Shown piece by piece: positions 29,459-38,921 of a DNA stretch of 64,000 nt. Every line of letters begins with the position of its first letter. Within the stretch, counting starts at the first letter, position 1. The DNA is from Bacteroidota bacterium. GTDB taxonomy: Bacteria > Bacteroidota > Bacteroidia > Palsa-965. Made by a program: the position numbers and the translations under genes. The notes under the pieces are model-generated. The model ran no database searches, was not told where the DNA came from, and saw only the letters and a list, made by a program, of their open reading frames with translations. The stretch is taken from positions 1 through 64,000 of the forward strand of contig VBWE01000018.1 in NCBI GenBank assembly GCA_006218065.1. The letters run 5' to 3'.

Positions 29459-29470
29459 GAAGGGAAATTC

Positions 29471-31255
29471 TTGGAGCCAACGGACGTAAATAACCCGGAA
29501 TACTACCACAAGGTAGTCGACTGCCAGTATGCCTGCCCGGCGCACACACCTGTGCCCGAGTACATCAGGCTTATTGCTGAACAGAAGTACACGGAAGCGT
29601 ATATGATCAACTGGGAATCGAACGTATTTCCCGGTATTCTCGGCCGTACCTGCGACCGTCCCTGCGAACCGGCCTGCCGCCGCGGGCGCGTGGAAGAAGA
29701 ACCCGTAGCCATCTGCCGCCTGAAACGGGTCGCTGCCGATAATAAAGGCGATGTAAAAAAACACATGCCTGTTGCGCCGTTCAAGCCGAACGGAAAAAAG
29801 ATCGCGCTGGTCGGCGCCGGTCCCGCTTCCCTCACCGTGGCCCGCGACCTGGCCGCACTCGGTTACGAACTGCACCTGTACGATGAACAGAAAGCCGGCG
29901 GCGGATTTATGCGCAGCCAGATTCCCTCCTTCCGCCTGCCTGAGTCCGTGCTCGACGAAGAAGTGAATTACATTCTCGATCTCGGCATTCATACTCATTT
30001 CAATACTTACGTAAAAAGCCTGAAGTCGCTGCTGGACAGCGATTATGACGCGGTCTTCGTCGGGTCGGGCGCTCCCAAGGGCCGCGACCTCGATATTCCC
30101 GGACGCCAGGAAGCAGCCGCCAACATTCATATCGGCATCAACTGGCTGAGCAACGTGGCATTCGAGCACATCCATAAAATCGGCAAAAAAGTAATCGTAC
30201 TCGGCGGCGGAAATACCGCGATGGATTGCTGCCGCACATCGCGCAGGCTCGGAGGCGAAGAAGTGAAAGTAGTCGTGCGCAGTCCCTTCGCCGAAATGAA
30301 AGCTTCGCCCTGGGAAAAAGAAGACGCCATGCACGAAGACATTCCGATCATGGACAACCATGTTCCGAAAACATTCGTGGTCGAGAACGGCAAACTCAAA
30401 GGCATGACTTTCGAAAAAGTACATGCTGTTTATAACGACAAAGGAAAACGCAGCCTCGTTCCCACAGGCGAACCTGAAGTTTTTGTGGAAGCCGACGATG
30501 TGCTCGTAGCCATCGGGCAGGAAAACAGTTTCCCCTGGATCGAGCGCGACCTCGGTATCGAGTTCGACAAATGGGACATGCCGGTTGTGAATGAAACGAC
30601 TTTCTGCTCCACCAACCCGAAAGTATTTTTCGGCGGGGACGCAGCATTCGGACCGAAAAACGTAATCACCGCCGTGGCGCACGGGCACCAGGCCGCCGTT
30701 TCGATCGACCTGCATTGCAAAGGCGAAGACCTGAACAAACGGCTTTCTCCTTTCGTGAACCTCGTGAGCCAGAAAATGGGCATCCACGAATGGAGTTACG
30801 ACAGCGCCGTGGTGGAAGATGTCCGCTACGTCGTTCCGCAGGCAGATAAAAAAGTAACGCTGAAAGACCGGAAAAAAGAAGTCGAACTCGGCTTCGACGG
30901 GCTGACCGGTTTCAAGGAAGCGCAGCGCTGCCTGAACTGCGATATGCAAACCGTTTTCAGCGAAAGCAAATGCATCGAGTGCGACGCCTGCGTGGATATT
31001 TGTCCCACCGCCTGCATCACATTTACGGAAAATGCCGACGACGAATCCGATCTGCGCAACATGCTTAAAGTACCCGCTACGAACAAAACGCAGGATCTCC
31101 TGGTTTCGGGTGTACTGCCCACCAAGCGGGTCATGGTCAAAGACGAAAACGTTTGTCTCCACTGCGGTTTGTGCGCCGAGCGCTGCCCGACTTCAGCGTG
31201 GGATATGCAGAAATTCTTTTATAGCGTAACTAAAGCGAGCAAGGTATGTCACTAA
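29471..31255 (+). CDS. GltD-like FAD/NAD(P) oxidoreductase with ferredoxin domains, partner of 2-oxoacid oxidoreductase
   Basis: The product has 594 residues from a TTG start. The N-terminal cysteine-rich domain (CQYACPAHTPVPEYI, TCDRPCEPACRRG) binds Fe-S as in the glutamate synthase small subunit. The FAD site is IALVGAGPASLTVARDLA (about 113-130), the NAD(P) site VIVLGGGNTAMDCCR (about 240), and the second flavin contact FFGGDAAFGPKNVITAV. The C-terminus adds a ferredoxin domain with two [4Fe-4S] motifs, CIECDACVDICP and CLHCGLCAERCP. Glutamate synthase large subunit is absent; instead the stop overlaps the start of the alpha subunit gene. By analogy with the NADP-linked 2-oxoglutarate oxidoreductase of Azoarcus, it probably passes electrons between the enzyme and NAD(P)H or ferredoxin. 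Confidence 0.9.
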   Translation: MEPTDVNNPEYYHKVVDCQYACPAHTPVPEYIRLIAEQKYTEAYMINWESNVFPGILGRTCDRPCEPACRRGRVEEEPVAICRLKRVAADNKGDVKKHMPVAPFKPNGKKIALVGAGPASLTVARDLAALGYELHLYDEQKAGGGFMRSQIPSFRLPESVLDEEVNYILDLGIHTHFNTYVKSLKSLLDSDYDAVFVGSGAPKGRDLDIPGRQEAAANIHIGINWLSNVAFEHIHKIGKKVIVLGGGNTAMDCCRTSRRLGGEEVKVVVRSPFAEMKASPWEKEDAMHEDIPIMDNHVPKTFVVENGKLKGMTFEKVHAVYNDKGKRSLVPTGEPEVFVEADDVLVAIGQENSFPWIERDLGIEFDKWDMPVVNETTFCSTNPKVFFGGDAAFGPKNVITAVAHGHQAAVSIDLHCKGEDLNKRLSPFVNLVSQKMGIHEWSYDSAVVEDVRYVVPQADKKVTLKDRKKEVELGFDGLTGFKEAQRCLNCDMQTVFSESKCIECDACVDICPTACITFTENADDESDLRNMLKVPATNKTQDLLVSGVLPTKRVMVKDENVCLHCGLCAERCPTSAWDMQKFFYSVTKASKVCH

Positions 31256-33072
31256 GTGCTGATAAGGTGAATGATTTTGTAGTGCGGTTTGCCAACGTGA
31301 ACGGAACCGGTTCCGCGAGCGCGAATTTTCTTTTTACGAAGGCGATTTTCCGCATGGGTATTTATGTCACCCCGAAAAATATTTTCCCGTCGAACATCCA
31401 GGGATTACCGACCTGGTACGAAGTGCGCGTGAGCGAAAAAGGATACCTCGGGCGCCGCGAAGGCATCGACCTGATGGTCGCGGTAAACCCGCAGAGCATG
31501 CTGGAAGATGTGGCTTCGGTTCGTCCCGGCGGGTATTTTCTTTATGACAGTTCGAAGAAACTTCATAAAGAATACATCCGCGAGGATATCAACTACATCG
31601 GCATCCCGCTGATGGAAATGTGCAATGCGGCTTATACCGACGCACGCCAGCGCCAGCTTTTCAAAAACATCATTTACGTCGGCGCGCTTTCCGCCCTGCT
31701 AGATATTGAATTTGCCATGCTCGAAGGTTTGCTGGCCGAACAGTTCGCAGGAAAGGAAAAACTGATCCCGGCAAACGTAAAAGCCCTGCAGCTCGGCGTG
31801 GATTACGTGAAAAATAATTTCAAGTACCCGCTCGACATCCGCGTGGAACGCCGCGACCTGATCGGCGATGCGATCATGATCGACGGAAACTCGGCCTGCG
31901 GCCTCGGAGCCGTGTATGCCGGCGCAACCGTTGCCGCCTGGTACCCGATCACGCCTTCCACGTCCGTAGTTGAAGCATTCAGTTCGTATGCCGATGAACT
32001 GCGCACGGACAAAATCACGGGCAGGAAAAATGTAGCCATCGTGCAGGCCGAAGACGAACTGGCCGCGATCGGCATGGTGATCGGCGCGAACTGGAACGGC
32101 GCGCGTTCGTTTACCGCGACCAGCGGACCGGGCGTTTCGCTGATGAACGAATTCCTCGGGCTCGCCTACTTCGCGGAAATTCCCGCCGTACTGATCGACG
32201 TACAGCGCACAGGACCTTCCACCGGCATGCCCACGCGCACGCAGCAATCGGATATTCTCGAAGCGGCGTATGCTTCGCACGGCGACACCAAGCACCTGCT
32301 GCTTTTCCCGTCCACGCCGAAAGAATGTTTTGAAATGACGGCCGACGCGTTCGACCTTGCGGAAGAACTGCAGACGCCCGTGATCATGCTCACCGACCTT
32401 GACCTCGGGATGAACGATCACGTTTCGCAGCCTTTCATTTGGGATGACAACCGTAAATACAAACGCGGCAAGGTGCTGAATGCCGATGATCTTGAAAAAA
32501 TCCAGCGTTTCGGCCGTTACCTCGATGTGGACGGCGACGGGATCACCTACCGCACCTATCCCGGCACGCACCCGACCAAAGGTTCGTTCTTCACCCGCGG
32601 AACTTCGCGCGACGAATACGCCACATACACGGAAAACGGCGCGGCATACCAGCGCAACATGGACCGGCTGACGAAGAAATTCAACACCGCGAAAAACATG
32701 GTGCCGGCCCCGCAGTTTTACCAGGATAAAAACAAATCGGACTATGCGCTTTTCTTCTTCGGTACTTCAACGTATGCCGCGGAAGAAGCGATGGACCTGC
32801 TGAAGGAAAAAGGAATTTCCGTTGACGCCATCCGGATCAAGTCGTTTCCCTTCAACCAGCAGGTGGATGATTTTATCAAATCGCACCAGAAAGTATTCGT
32901 GATCGAACAGAACCGCGATGCGCAGATGAAGAGCCTGCTCCTGATCGAGCTCGGCGCCGATCCGCAGAAACTGGTTTCCGTATTGAATTACGACGGCATG
33001 CCCATCACGGCCGACAATATCCTGAACCAGGTTTCGAAAAGTTTATCACCCAGCTTAAATAAAGTCAGCTGA
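31246..33072 (+). CDS. 2-oxoacid:acceptor oxidoreductase alpha subunit (gamma-alpha fusion)
   Basis: The product has 608 residues. The N-terminal gamma domain (about 1-185; VVRFANVNGTGSASANFLFTK) is fused to the alpha, pyruvate-flavodoxin-like domain (about 205-600). The alpha landmarks are NSACGLGAVYAGATVAAWYPITPST, the last six residues being the TPP-enzyme signature, then VQAEDELAAIGMVIGANWNGAR and VQRTGPSTGMPTRTQQSD. This arrangement is that of KorA-type 2-oxoglutarate:ferredoxin oxidoreductases, although 2-oxoacid specificity cannot be read with certainty. The start overlaps the stop of the flavoprotein gene by 10 bases, and the beta gene follows after one base, so the three are translationally linked. 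Confidence 0.93.
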   Translation: MSLSADKVNDFVVRFANVNGTGSASANFLFTKAIFRMGIYVTPKNIFPSNIQGLPTWYEVRVSEKGYLGRREGIDLMVAVNPQSMLEDVASVRPGGYFLYDSSKKLHKEYIREDINYIGIPLMEMCNAAYTDARQRQLFKNIIYVGALSALLDIEFAMLEGLLAEQFAGKEKLIPANVKALQLGVDYVKNNFKYPLDIRVERRDLIGDAIMIDGNSACGLGAVYAGATVAAWYPITPSTSVVEAFSSYADELRTDKITGRKNVAIVQAEDELAAIGMVIGANWNGARSFTATSGPGVSLMNEFLGLAYFAEIPAVLIDVQRTGPSTGMPTRTQQSDILEAAYASHGDTKHLLLFPSTPKECFEMTADAFDLAEELQTPVIMLTDLDLGMNDHVSQPFIWDDNRKYKRGKVLNADDLEKIQRFGRYLDVDGDGITYRTYPGTHPTKGSFFTRGTSRDEYATYTENGAAYQRNMDRLTKKFNTAKNMVPAPQFYQDKNKSDYALFFFGTSTYAAEEAMDLLKEKGISVDAIRIKSFPFNQQVDDFIKSHQKVFVIEQNRDAQMKSLLLIELGADPQKLVSVLNYDGMPITADNILNQVSKSLSPSLNKVS

Positions 33073-33073
33073 T

Positions 33074-34126
33074 ATGACATACATCCGCCCGAAATTCCGC
33101 CATCCCGAATTGCCCAAGAACAAACTGGGATACTCCGTAGATTTTTACGAAGGCGCTCTTTCCACGCTCTGCGCAGGATGTGGTCACGATTCGATCAGCG
33201 CAGCCGTTGTGGAGGCATGCTTCGACCTGAACATCGAACCGCACCGGCTCGCTAAACTGTCGGGCATCGGCTGTTCGTCCAAAACGCCCGCTTACTTCCT
33301 GAGCAATTCGCACGGGTTTAATTCCGTTCACGGCCGCATGCCTTCGGTGGCCACCGGCGCCAACCTGGCCAACCGCGATTTGATTTACTTCGGTGTTTCC
33401 GGCGACGGTGATACGGCATCCATCGGCATGGGCCAGTTCGTTCACGCGATCCGCCGCAACCTGAACATGGTGTACATCGTGATGAACAACGGTTGTTACG
33501 GTTTGACCAAGGGGCAGGATTCCGCCACCGCCGACGAAGGTTCGAAAAGCAAAGCCGGTTCGGTGAACCCGTTCCAGGCGATCGACCTGGCGAGTTTGTC
33601 GCTCGAGCTGGGCGCAGGATTTGTAGCGCAGAGTTTTTCCGGCGATAAAAAACAACTCATCCCGCTCATCAAGGCGGCGATCAACCACCGCGGTTTCGCT
33701 TTCATCAACGTGATTTCACCCTGCGTGACGTTCAATAACAATCCTGGTTCCACCAAATCGTATGATTTCGTGCGCCAGCATGTGGAAGCTACCGCTACGC
33801 TGGACTTCGTTCCGGAGATGGAGGAAATCACTACCAATTACAACGAAGGCAGCACACAGCAGGTGAAGATGCACGACGGATCGAGCATCCGGCTGCATAA
33901 AATCGCGCAGGACTGGGATCCGCAGAACCGGATTTCCGCTATCAATGCCATCCAGAAAGCGCGTTCGGAAGGTGAAATCCTGACCGGCCTGATTTATATT
34001 GACGAAGAACTCGGTGAACTGCACGAAGTGCTTCAAACCACGGATACGCCGCTCAACCAGCTGACCGAAGAGGTGCTTTGCCCAGGGTCGGAAGCGTTGA
34101 GCGAAATCAACGCAGGACTTCGCTAG
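33074..34126 (+). CDS. 2-oxoacid:acceptor oxidoreductase beta subunit (TPP-binding)
   Basis: The product has 350 residues. It has the TPP-binding motif GDGDTASIG followed by VYIVMNNGCYGLTKGQ, and cysteines in LCAGCGHDS, IGCSSKT and SPCVTFNN that ligate the [4Fe-4S] cluster of the beta subunit. The size and LTKGQ segment fit KorB/PorB. Together with the alpha subunit it should oxidatively decarboxylate a 2-oxoacid, probably 2-oxoglutarate, to its CoA thioester. It is the last gene of the operon; its stop codon overlaps the left end of repeat family A copy 2. Confidence 0.94.
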   Translation: MTYIRPKFRHPELPKNKLGYSVDFYEGALSTLCAGCGHDSISAAVVEACFDLNIEPHRLAKLSGIGCSSKTPAYFLSNSHGFNSVHGRMPSVATGANLANRDLIYFGVSGDGDTASIGMGQFVHAIRRNLNMVYIVMNNGCYGLTKGQDSATADEGSKSKAGSVNPFQAIDLASLSLELGAGFVAQSFSGDKKQLIPLIKAAINHRGFAFINVISPCVTFNNNPGSTKSYDFVRQHVEATATLDFVPEMEEITTNYNEGSTQQVKMHDGSSIRLHKIAQDWDPQNRISAINAIQKARSEGEILTGLIYIDEELGELHEVLQTTDTPLNQLTEEVLCPGSEALSEINAGLR

Positions 34127-34245
34127 GGATTCCTGAAAACTTCGAATTTCTTCGTTGGACTCCGGCTGAAAATGCTCATTTACAAAAGCAAACTGCGCTT
34201 TTCAGCCTTTCGTCCGCCTCGAACTTCTGTGTTTTCAGAAATCCC
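34126..34245. repeat. Dispersed palindromic element, family A, copy 2
   Basis: The outer arms are GGGATTCCTGAAAAC (34126-34140) and GTTTTCAGAAATCCC (34231-34245), with one mismatch. The core of about 85 bases matches that of 7441-7564, with the same GGCTGAAAATGCTC / GCGCTTTTCAGCC inner stem and TTACAAAAG loop. The left end overlaps the stop codon TAG at 34124-34126. Confidence 0.8.
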
Positions 34246-34303
34246 ATGTAACCAATAAAGTTCTGCTTATCAAAGCCAGCAGTCATCTCTATTTTTCAAC
34301 GCG

Positions 34304-34726
34304 ATGGAATTAGACGACAAAATTCACGCTGAGATCACGCGGCTTTCCGAGGCCGGCGACGAATTTGCCAACGAAGAAAATTACCCGGCAGCACTGGAAA
34401 AATATTGGCAGGCATTCGACCTGGTTCCCGAACCGAAAACCGACTGGGAAGCCACGACCTGGGTACTTGCGGCTATCGGCGACAGTAATTTTCTCGGCGG
34501 TGATTTTAAAGCGGGCGTCGATAATCTTTCGATGGCCATGCATTGTCCCGGCGCCATCGGGAATCCGTTTATTCATTTGCGGCTGGGCCAGTGCCAGTTT
34601 GAAACCGGGAATCTAACCCGCGCGGCGGACGAACTGACGCGCGCGTATGCGCTGGAAGGGGAAGAAATTTTCGATCATGACGATCCGAAATATTTCGAGT
34701 TCCTGAAAACGCGGATTACGATCTGA
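34304..34726 (+). CDS. Small tetratricopeptide-repeat protein
   Basis: The product has 140 residues, acidic and soluble, without a signal peptide. It has two to three TPR-like helical hairpins: AGDEFANEENYPAALEKYWQAFDLVP, then AIGDSNFLGGDFKAGVDNLSMAM and RLGQCQFETGNLTRAADELTRAYALEG. It is probably a protein-protein interaction module; the partner is unknown. Similar small TPR proteins are scattered in many bacteria, some beside polymorphic toxins, but no toxin is near. It is convergent with the response regulator at 34745. Confidence 0.8.
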   Translation: MELDDKIHAEITRLSEAGDEFANEENYPAALEKYWQAFDLVPEPKTDWEATTWVLAAIGDSNFLGGDFKAGVDNLSMAMHCPGAIGNPFIHLRLGQCQFETGNLTRAADELTRAYALEGEEIFDHDDPKYFEFLKTRITI

Positions 34727-34744
34727 CTTTCCCCTGCCGGAATT

Positions 34745-35461
34745 TTATGAATTCCCCTTCCGGAAAACTGCGTTCATCAGCTTCTCTTTCATGTCCCTGC
34801 TCACCGGGATGCTCACTCCTTCCACTTCTGCGACATACCCATGCAGCGTTTTTACCCGGGCAAGCGCAACAATGTATGAACGATGTACGCGCATGAATCG
34901 TGCGGCAGGAAGCATGGTCTCCATATTTTTCATTCGTTCATACGTCACGAATCGTCCGCCGTCTGTAAAAATTTTAATGTACTCCTGGTAAGCCTCGATG
35001 TAGTGAATTTCACTGAAGCGGATTTTCATCACGCCGTTCCCGGTTTTAATCATCAGCACATCCTGCTCCTCCTGCACAGCATGGCGACCGGAAGCCACCA
35101 GCAGGAAATCTTTGGCTTTATCTACCGCGATACAAAAACGTTCGAAAGAAAAGGGTTTGCGCAGGTAATCCACGGCTGCGAGATCAAAAGCGTCGGCCGC
35201 ATAATCCGCGAAAGCCGTTGTGAAAATCACGGCCGGTTTTTTTTCCAGCTGCTGCAGCATTTCCATACCGGTTTCCTGCGGCATGCGGATATCCAGGAAA
35301 AGGATTTCTGTGGGATGCGTGCGCAGCCAGTCGCGCGCTTCGAGCGGGTTGCGGAATTTCGCTTCGAGCAGCAGGTCGGGGCGGGCCGACGCGTATTGTT
35401 CCAACACACGGAGCGCGGGAGCTTCATCATCAACAGCAATACACCGTGTTATTTCTCCCAT
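34745..35461 (-). CDS. LytTR-family response regulator
   Basis: The product has 238 residues. The N-terminal receiver domain (about 1-120) has the acidic pair in AVDDEAPAL, the phosphoacceptor Asp in FLDIRMPQETG and the conserved Lys in YLRKPF. The C-terminal LytTR DNA-binding domain (about 140-235) includes IHYIEAYQEYIKIF and FMRVHRSYIVALARV. Its start overlaps the kinase stop by 13 bases, so it is the cognate regulator of the 35449 kinase. LytTR regulators usually bind paired direct repeats upstream of their target; no target is evident here. Confidence 0.95.
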   Translation of the reverse strand: MGEITRCIAVDDEAPALRVLEQYASARPDLLLEAKFRNPLEARDWLRTHPTEILFLDIRMPQETGMEMLQQLEKKPAVIFTTAFADYAADAFDLAAVDYLRKPFSFERFCIAVDKAKDFLLVASGRHAVQEEQDVLMIKTGNGVMKIRFSEIHYIEAYQEYIKIFTDGGRFVTYERMKNMETMLPAARFMRVHRSYIVALARVKTLHGYVAEVEGVSIPVSRDMKEKLMNAVFRKGNS

Positions 35462-36447
35462 GCGATTTTCAGTTTGACTTTGAAAATTGCACCGTCGTCG
35501 TTTATTTCAAGCCGGCAGCGGTCGCCGTAAAGCAGTTCCAGTCGTTCGCGAATATTCCTCAGCCCGACACCGCCATCGCCGTCCGGGTTCCGCCTGGCGA
35601 ATGTGTTTTCCGAAGTGAACAGCAAACCCGAAGTATCCGTCTCCAGGAAAATTTTCACATACGCACCGGGACTCAGATCGAAGTCGCAGTGCTTCAAACA
35701 GTTTTCTGCCAGGGGAACAAGAATCATCGGTTCAATAGCGCCTCCGGAAAGGTTCATCCTGAATTCGATATTATACGGATCGTCGTTTTTTAAACTGAAA
35801 AGCTGGATGAGCCTGCTGATCTGCCCGGCTTCTTCCCCGACGGGAACTTTTTCCAGTGGCTTCTGGTAAATGGAATAACGCAGCATGCCGGTAAGCGAGA
35901 GAAGCATTTCCGGTGCTTTGTCCGATTTCGTCAGCACCAGCGAATAGACATTATTGAGCGCGTTGAAAAGAAAATGCGGTTTGATCTGCGCATCGAGGTA
36001 TTGCAGTTTGGCTTCGTTGCCGGCATGGACGAGGCGAAGCATCCGGCGTTCGTTTTCACCCACCCTGATCAGGAAAAGGAGTACTGCCGAAAGCAGGTAA
36101 ACGGATCCTGTACTGAGCAGGAAAAATCCCCAGTGTACTGTTGACGGGGCTGTCGGAAAAAGTATCGATTGTATCGGCAGCGGGCGAAAATCAACGAAGT
36201 AGCGGATCGCGGAAAGGAACCCGACCGAGAGTACGGAAATGACAGCATATTGCCAGAGCCGCGACCGGGTAACCGTGAGCGAAAATATCCAGGCATTCAC
36301 ATAATGAATTACGGAAACCATAACCAGTACTTCGGCTGTGCGCAGCAGGGCCTGCAAAGGCGAAAGTGTGGAAAGCATGATCAGGAAGGCCGATACGGAA
36401 AACGCAAGCCAGGCTAATACATGAATAATGATTCTGGTGGGTTTCAT
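35449..36447 (-). CDS. Membrane sensor histidine kinase, LytS/YehU type
   Basis: The product has 332 residues. It starts at MKPTRIIIHVLAW (an ATG at 36486 is also in frame). Four transmembrane helices (about 1-145) are followed by a His_kinase domain with the phosphoacceptor in IKPHFLFNALNNVYSLV (about 165) and an HATPase_c domain with LAENCLKH (N box) and GGVGLRNIRERL (G box). There is no periplasmic sensor domain, so the stimulus is probably sensed within or at the membrane. It partners the LytTR regulator that overlaps its 3' end. Confidence 0.93.
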   Translation of the reverse strand: MKPTRIIIHVLAWLAFSVSAFLIMLSTLSPLQALLRTAEVLVMVSVIHYVNAWIFSLTVTRSRLWQYAVISVLSVGFLSAIRYFVDFRPLPIQSILFPTAPSTVHWGFFLLSTGSVYLLSAVLLFLIRVGENERRMLRLVHAGNEAKLQYLDAQIKPHFLFNALNNVYSLVLTKSDKAPEMLLSLTGMLRYSIYQKPLEKVPVGEEAGQISRLIQLFSLKNDDPYNIEFRMNLSGGAIEPMILVPLAENCLKHCDFDLSPGAYVKIFLETDTSGLLFTSENTFARRNPDGDGGVGLRNIRERLELLYGDRCRLEINDDGAIFKVKLKIAWEK

Positions 36448-36556
36448 GCACTGATTTATATACGCAAGGTGTGAAATAATTTTCATAAAAAAGTCCCGGG
36501 AAAACCGCCATCCATGCAGCCCGTTGAATCCAGGCCGCGTTTCGTTGAAAGGTTGT

Positions 36557-36586
36557 TTGATGACTTAAACCGTGCGTCTATGTTTG
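36557..36586 (+). promoter_or_regulatory. Bacteroidota-type promoter for the 36620 lipoprotein
   Basis: TTG at 36557-36559, 19-base spacer, TATGTTTG at 36579-36586: a full consensus match, 33 bases before the ATG at 36620. Confidence 0.7.
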
Positions 36587-36619
36587 CATCATACAAGGCA
36601 AACAAAAAAAAACACACAT

Positions 36620-37351
36620 ATGAAAACCAGGATTTACACCACCGCTCTTTTCGCTGTATTACTTGTCACCGTTGTCCTCGGAGGATGCCGCCGCGATGAA
36701 GAAGAGGAAACACCCGTAACCACCGACGATGCCGCCGATGTGGTGACTTACGCCCTGCAAGACGGCAGCGGCGGCTGTGCGGCGCAAACTTCCGAAGCCG
36801 CTTCCTACGCTTCCGACGAAGGACTGCGCACCACACAATCCATCCAATGCGGCGTACCGTTCGATACCACGGTCAGCTTTACGTACAGCGGAAATGTTAC
36901 CGCCAGCTATTCCCTGCAATGGCATCTCCTGCTCAACTGCGACAGCCTGAATATTCCGCAGTCGCTTAACTTCAGCAGTCCGTATAACGGAAATTACAAC
37001 GGACCGCTGATGCAATCGTCCAATTCCGGGAACCTCAGCTGGACCATTACCGGGCTGGGTACCGGGAATACGGTTCCATATACGTTCAACGGAAGTTTCA
37101 CCCGGACAGGAAGTCACACGTCGAAAGTGCGTAACCAGTCCACCTTCAGCAGCGACCTGCAGGTCACCGTTACATCACTTACGGTTGATAAAACAACGGA
37201 GCATATCACCGGCGGAAACGGCAGCCTGAGCCTGACCTGCCAGAGCAGCACGGGAACCAGCTATTCGTTCAGCGGCACAATTGTTTTTAACAGTAACGGA
37301 ACCGCAACGCTCACCATCAACAATACGAATTACACCATCAGTCTTTATTAA
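36620..37351 (+). CDS. Lipoprotein of unknown function
   Basis: The product has 243 residues. The start MKTRIYTTALFAVLLVTVVLGGC gives a lipoprotein signal peptide with lipobox LGGC, and it is placed directly after a good promoter. An acidic, threonine-rich linker (RRDEEEETPVTTDD) precedes a mature domain dominated by Ser, Thr, Asn and Gly with alternating strands, and it ends SNGTATLTINNTNYTISLY, which suggests a beta-helix or beta-sandwich surface protein. Lipobox position +2 is Arg, and the acidic residues that follow could act as an export signal to the outer surface. No family is recognised. Confidence 0.7.
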   Translation: MKTRIYTTALFAVLLVTVVLGGCRRDEEEETPVTTDDAADVVTYALQDGSGGCAAQTSEAASYASDEGLRTTQSIQCGVPFDTTVSFTYSGNVTASYSLQWHLLLNCDSLNIPQSLNFSSPYNGNYNGPLMQSSNSGNLSWTITGLGTGNTVPYTFNGSFTRTGSHTSKVRNQSTFSSDLQVTVTSLTVDKTTEHITGGNGSLSLTCQSSTGTSYSFSGTIVFNSNGTATLTINNTNYTISLY

Positions 37352-37444
37352 TACGCTCCCCGGGAAACAGGAGTATTCTTGCCAGGCAAGGAGCTCCTGT
37401 TATTCCGGAGTAACATAATGTTTAATGTAAAAAGAAAACAACCG

Positions 37445-38767
37445 ATGAAAAAACAGCTACACGTACTTCTTCTTGCTCTTCTTCCCGTTCTTTCCATAAA
37501 CGCACAACCGGTTTACAACGCTTCCGATTACGCTGTGGCCGGCGACACTGTTTTTCTCACGCAGGCGCAAACCGGTTCTTATAATTTCGATACGACCGGG
37601 GTCAACATGACGTGGAATTATGCCGCACTGACGGGCGTTTCACAACGCAGGCTTCGTTTCCGCCTGCCCACCCAAACCGGTTTCACTTTTACACAGTGGC
37701 CATATATTTACAATTCTTCCAATGTAAATCTTTCCTCCACAGACGACCAGGCGGTTTCACTTGGCAATTTCCAGCAAACGGATCCGAACGATTATTTTCT
37801 GAAGAATAATTCCCTGCTGGAACAAAAAGCTTCTTCGTTTGCTGTCGGCGTCAACAATACATCGATCAATGTCAAAAACGTATACACCACATCCGATGTA
37901 CTTTACCGTTTCCCGATGAATTACGGTGACCTGGACTCTTCGCTGGCTTCCTACACCAGTTCGATTCCCGGGTTTTATTACCGGGAAACATCCATCAAAC
38001 GTGTAAATGAAAACGAAGGATGGGGAACCGTGATCACGCCTTACGGCAGTTTCAGCAATTGCCTGAAAATGGTTTCCAGTCTCATGCAGATTGACACGAT
38101 CAGCATCGACACGTTTGGTGTGCCTACGGATACTTTGTACTTCCGTGAATTCCGGTGGATGAGTCCCGGCTGGAATTACCCGGTTCTGACAGTCAGGCAG
38201 ATAAAAACCGGGATGATCTACATCACGCAAAGCATCGAGTATTACGATGTGCAGCAATATTTCCAGCCGAACGCGCTCTTTGCGTACCTGCCTGTAGGCC
38301 CGCTCGTGGGTGATACCGTTCTTTTTCAGAATCTGAGTACAAACAGCACCGGTTATCGCTGGAATTTCGGCGACCCGGCCAGCGGCGCCGGCGACAGTTC
38401 CGCAGCAATTAATCCTTCGCATGTTTTCAATGCGGCGGGAACCTATTACGTGCAACTGATCGCGGAAAACGGTACGCTTTCCGATACCATCACGCTCCCG
38501 GTCAACGTTTCCGTAATGACGTCCGCCGGCGAAGAAAGTTCAGCGAGCCTGCTGCACATTTACCCCAATCCTGCGGGCGAAAAAATCTGCCTGCAGGGCA
38601 TAAACGCCGGGGAAGGAGAAATTCTGCTTTACGATTGCACGGGCAAAGTCGCCGGGAAATTTCCGCTGGCTCCCGAATTGAACATTGCTGATTTGAAACC
38701 CGGAGTCTATTTCGTCGTTATCCGTAAAGAAAACGAAGTGATCATCCGTAAAATGATCAAGACATAA
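37445..38767 (+). CDS. T9SS type A secreted protein with one PKD domain
   Basis: The product has 440 residues. The signal peptide MKKQLHVLLLALLPVLSINAQ is followed by an unnamed N-terminal module (about 25-270) with NMTWNYAALTG and TPYGSFSNCLKM, recognisably related to the module in the 62357 protein. A PKD domain follows (about 275-365; YRWNFGDPASG), then a type A T9SS sorting tail (about 370-440) starting LLHIYPNPAGEKICL and ending PGVYFVVIRKENEVIIRKMIKT. It should be secreted or surface-anchored. The ATG at 37445 is chosen for the signal peptide; the frame is open upstream to 37379. Confidence 0.87.
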   Translation: MKKQLHVLLLALLPVLSINAQPVYNASDYAVAGDTVFLTQAQTGSYNFDTTGVNMTWNYAALTGVSQRRLRFRLPTQTGFTFTQWPYIYNSSNVNLSSTDDQAVSLGNFQQTDPNDYFLKNNSLLEQKASSFAVGVNNTSINVKNVYTTSDVLYRFPMNYGDLDSSLASYTSSIPGFYYRETSIKRVNENEGWGTVITPYGSFSNCLKMVSSLMQIDTISIDTFGVPTDTLYFREFRWMSPGWNYPVLTVRQIKTGMIYITQSIEYYDVQQYFQPNALFAYLPVGPLVGDTVLFQNLSTNSTGYRWNFGDPASGAGDSSAAINPSHVFNAAGTYYVQLIAENGTLSDTITLPVNVSVMTSAGEESSASLLHIYPNPAGEKICLQGINAGEGEILLYDCTGKVAGKFPLAPELNIADLKPGVYFVVIRKENEVIIRKMIKT

Positions 38768-38831
38768 ACAGTTGGTTTGCTCCTGATGATTCCAGCCAGG
38801 TCCTCCTTCGCACCGTGATGGCCGGAAAACG

Positions 38832-38866
38832 ACAGCCCCCGGGAAAGCACGGGGGCTGTTTTTATT
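38832..38866 (+). terminator. Terminator of the 37445 gene
   Basis: ACAGCCCCCG (38832-38841) pairs with CGGGGGCTGT (38850-38859), followed by TTTTTATT. It is a strong rho-independent terminator about 65 bases past the stop. Confidence 0.85.
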
Positions 38867-38921
38867 CATGGAGATTCATATAACGGTTATAGGTAAATTG
38901 CGGCCTGCTTTCCATATACCG

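Noticed and set aside
29211-29470. tRNA or other stable RNA in the divergent gap
   Set aside because: No cloverleaf with TTC-loop motifs or CCA-compatible acceptor stem was found; only simple hairpins are visible.
29228-31162. 644-residue open frame antisense to the GltD-like gene
   Set aside because: The plus-strand gene has clear cofactor motifs. The minus frame is rich in His, Phe, Arg and Val and matches nothing, as expected for the complement of a GC-rich gene.
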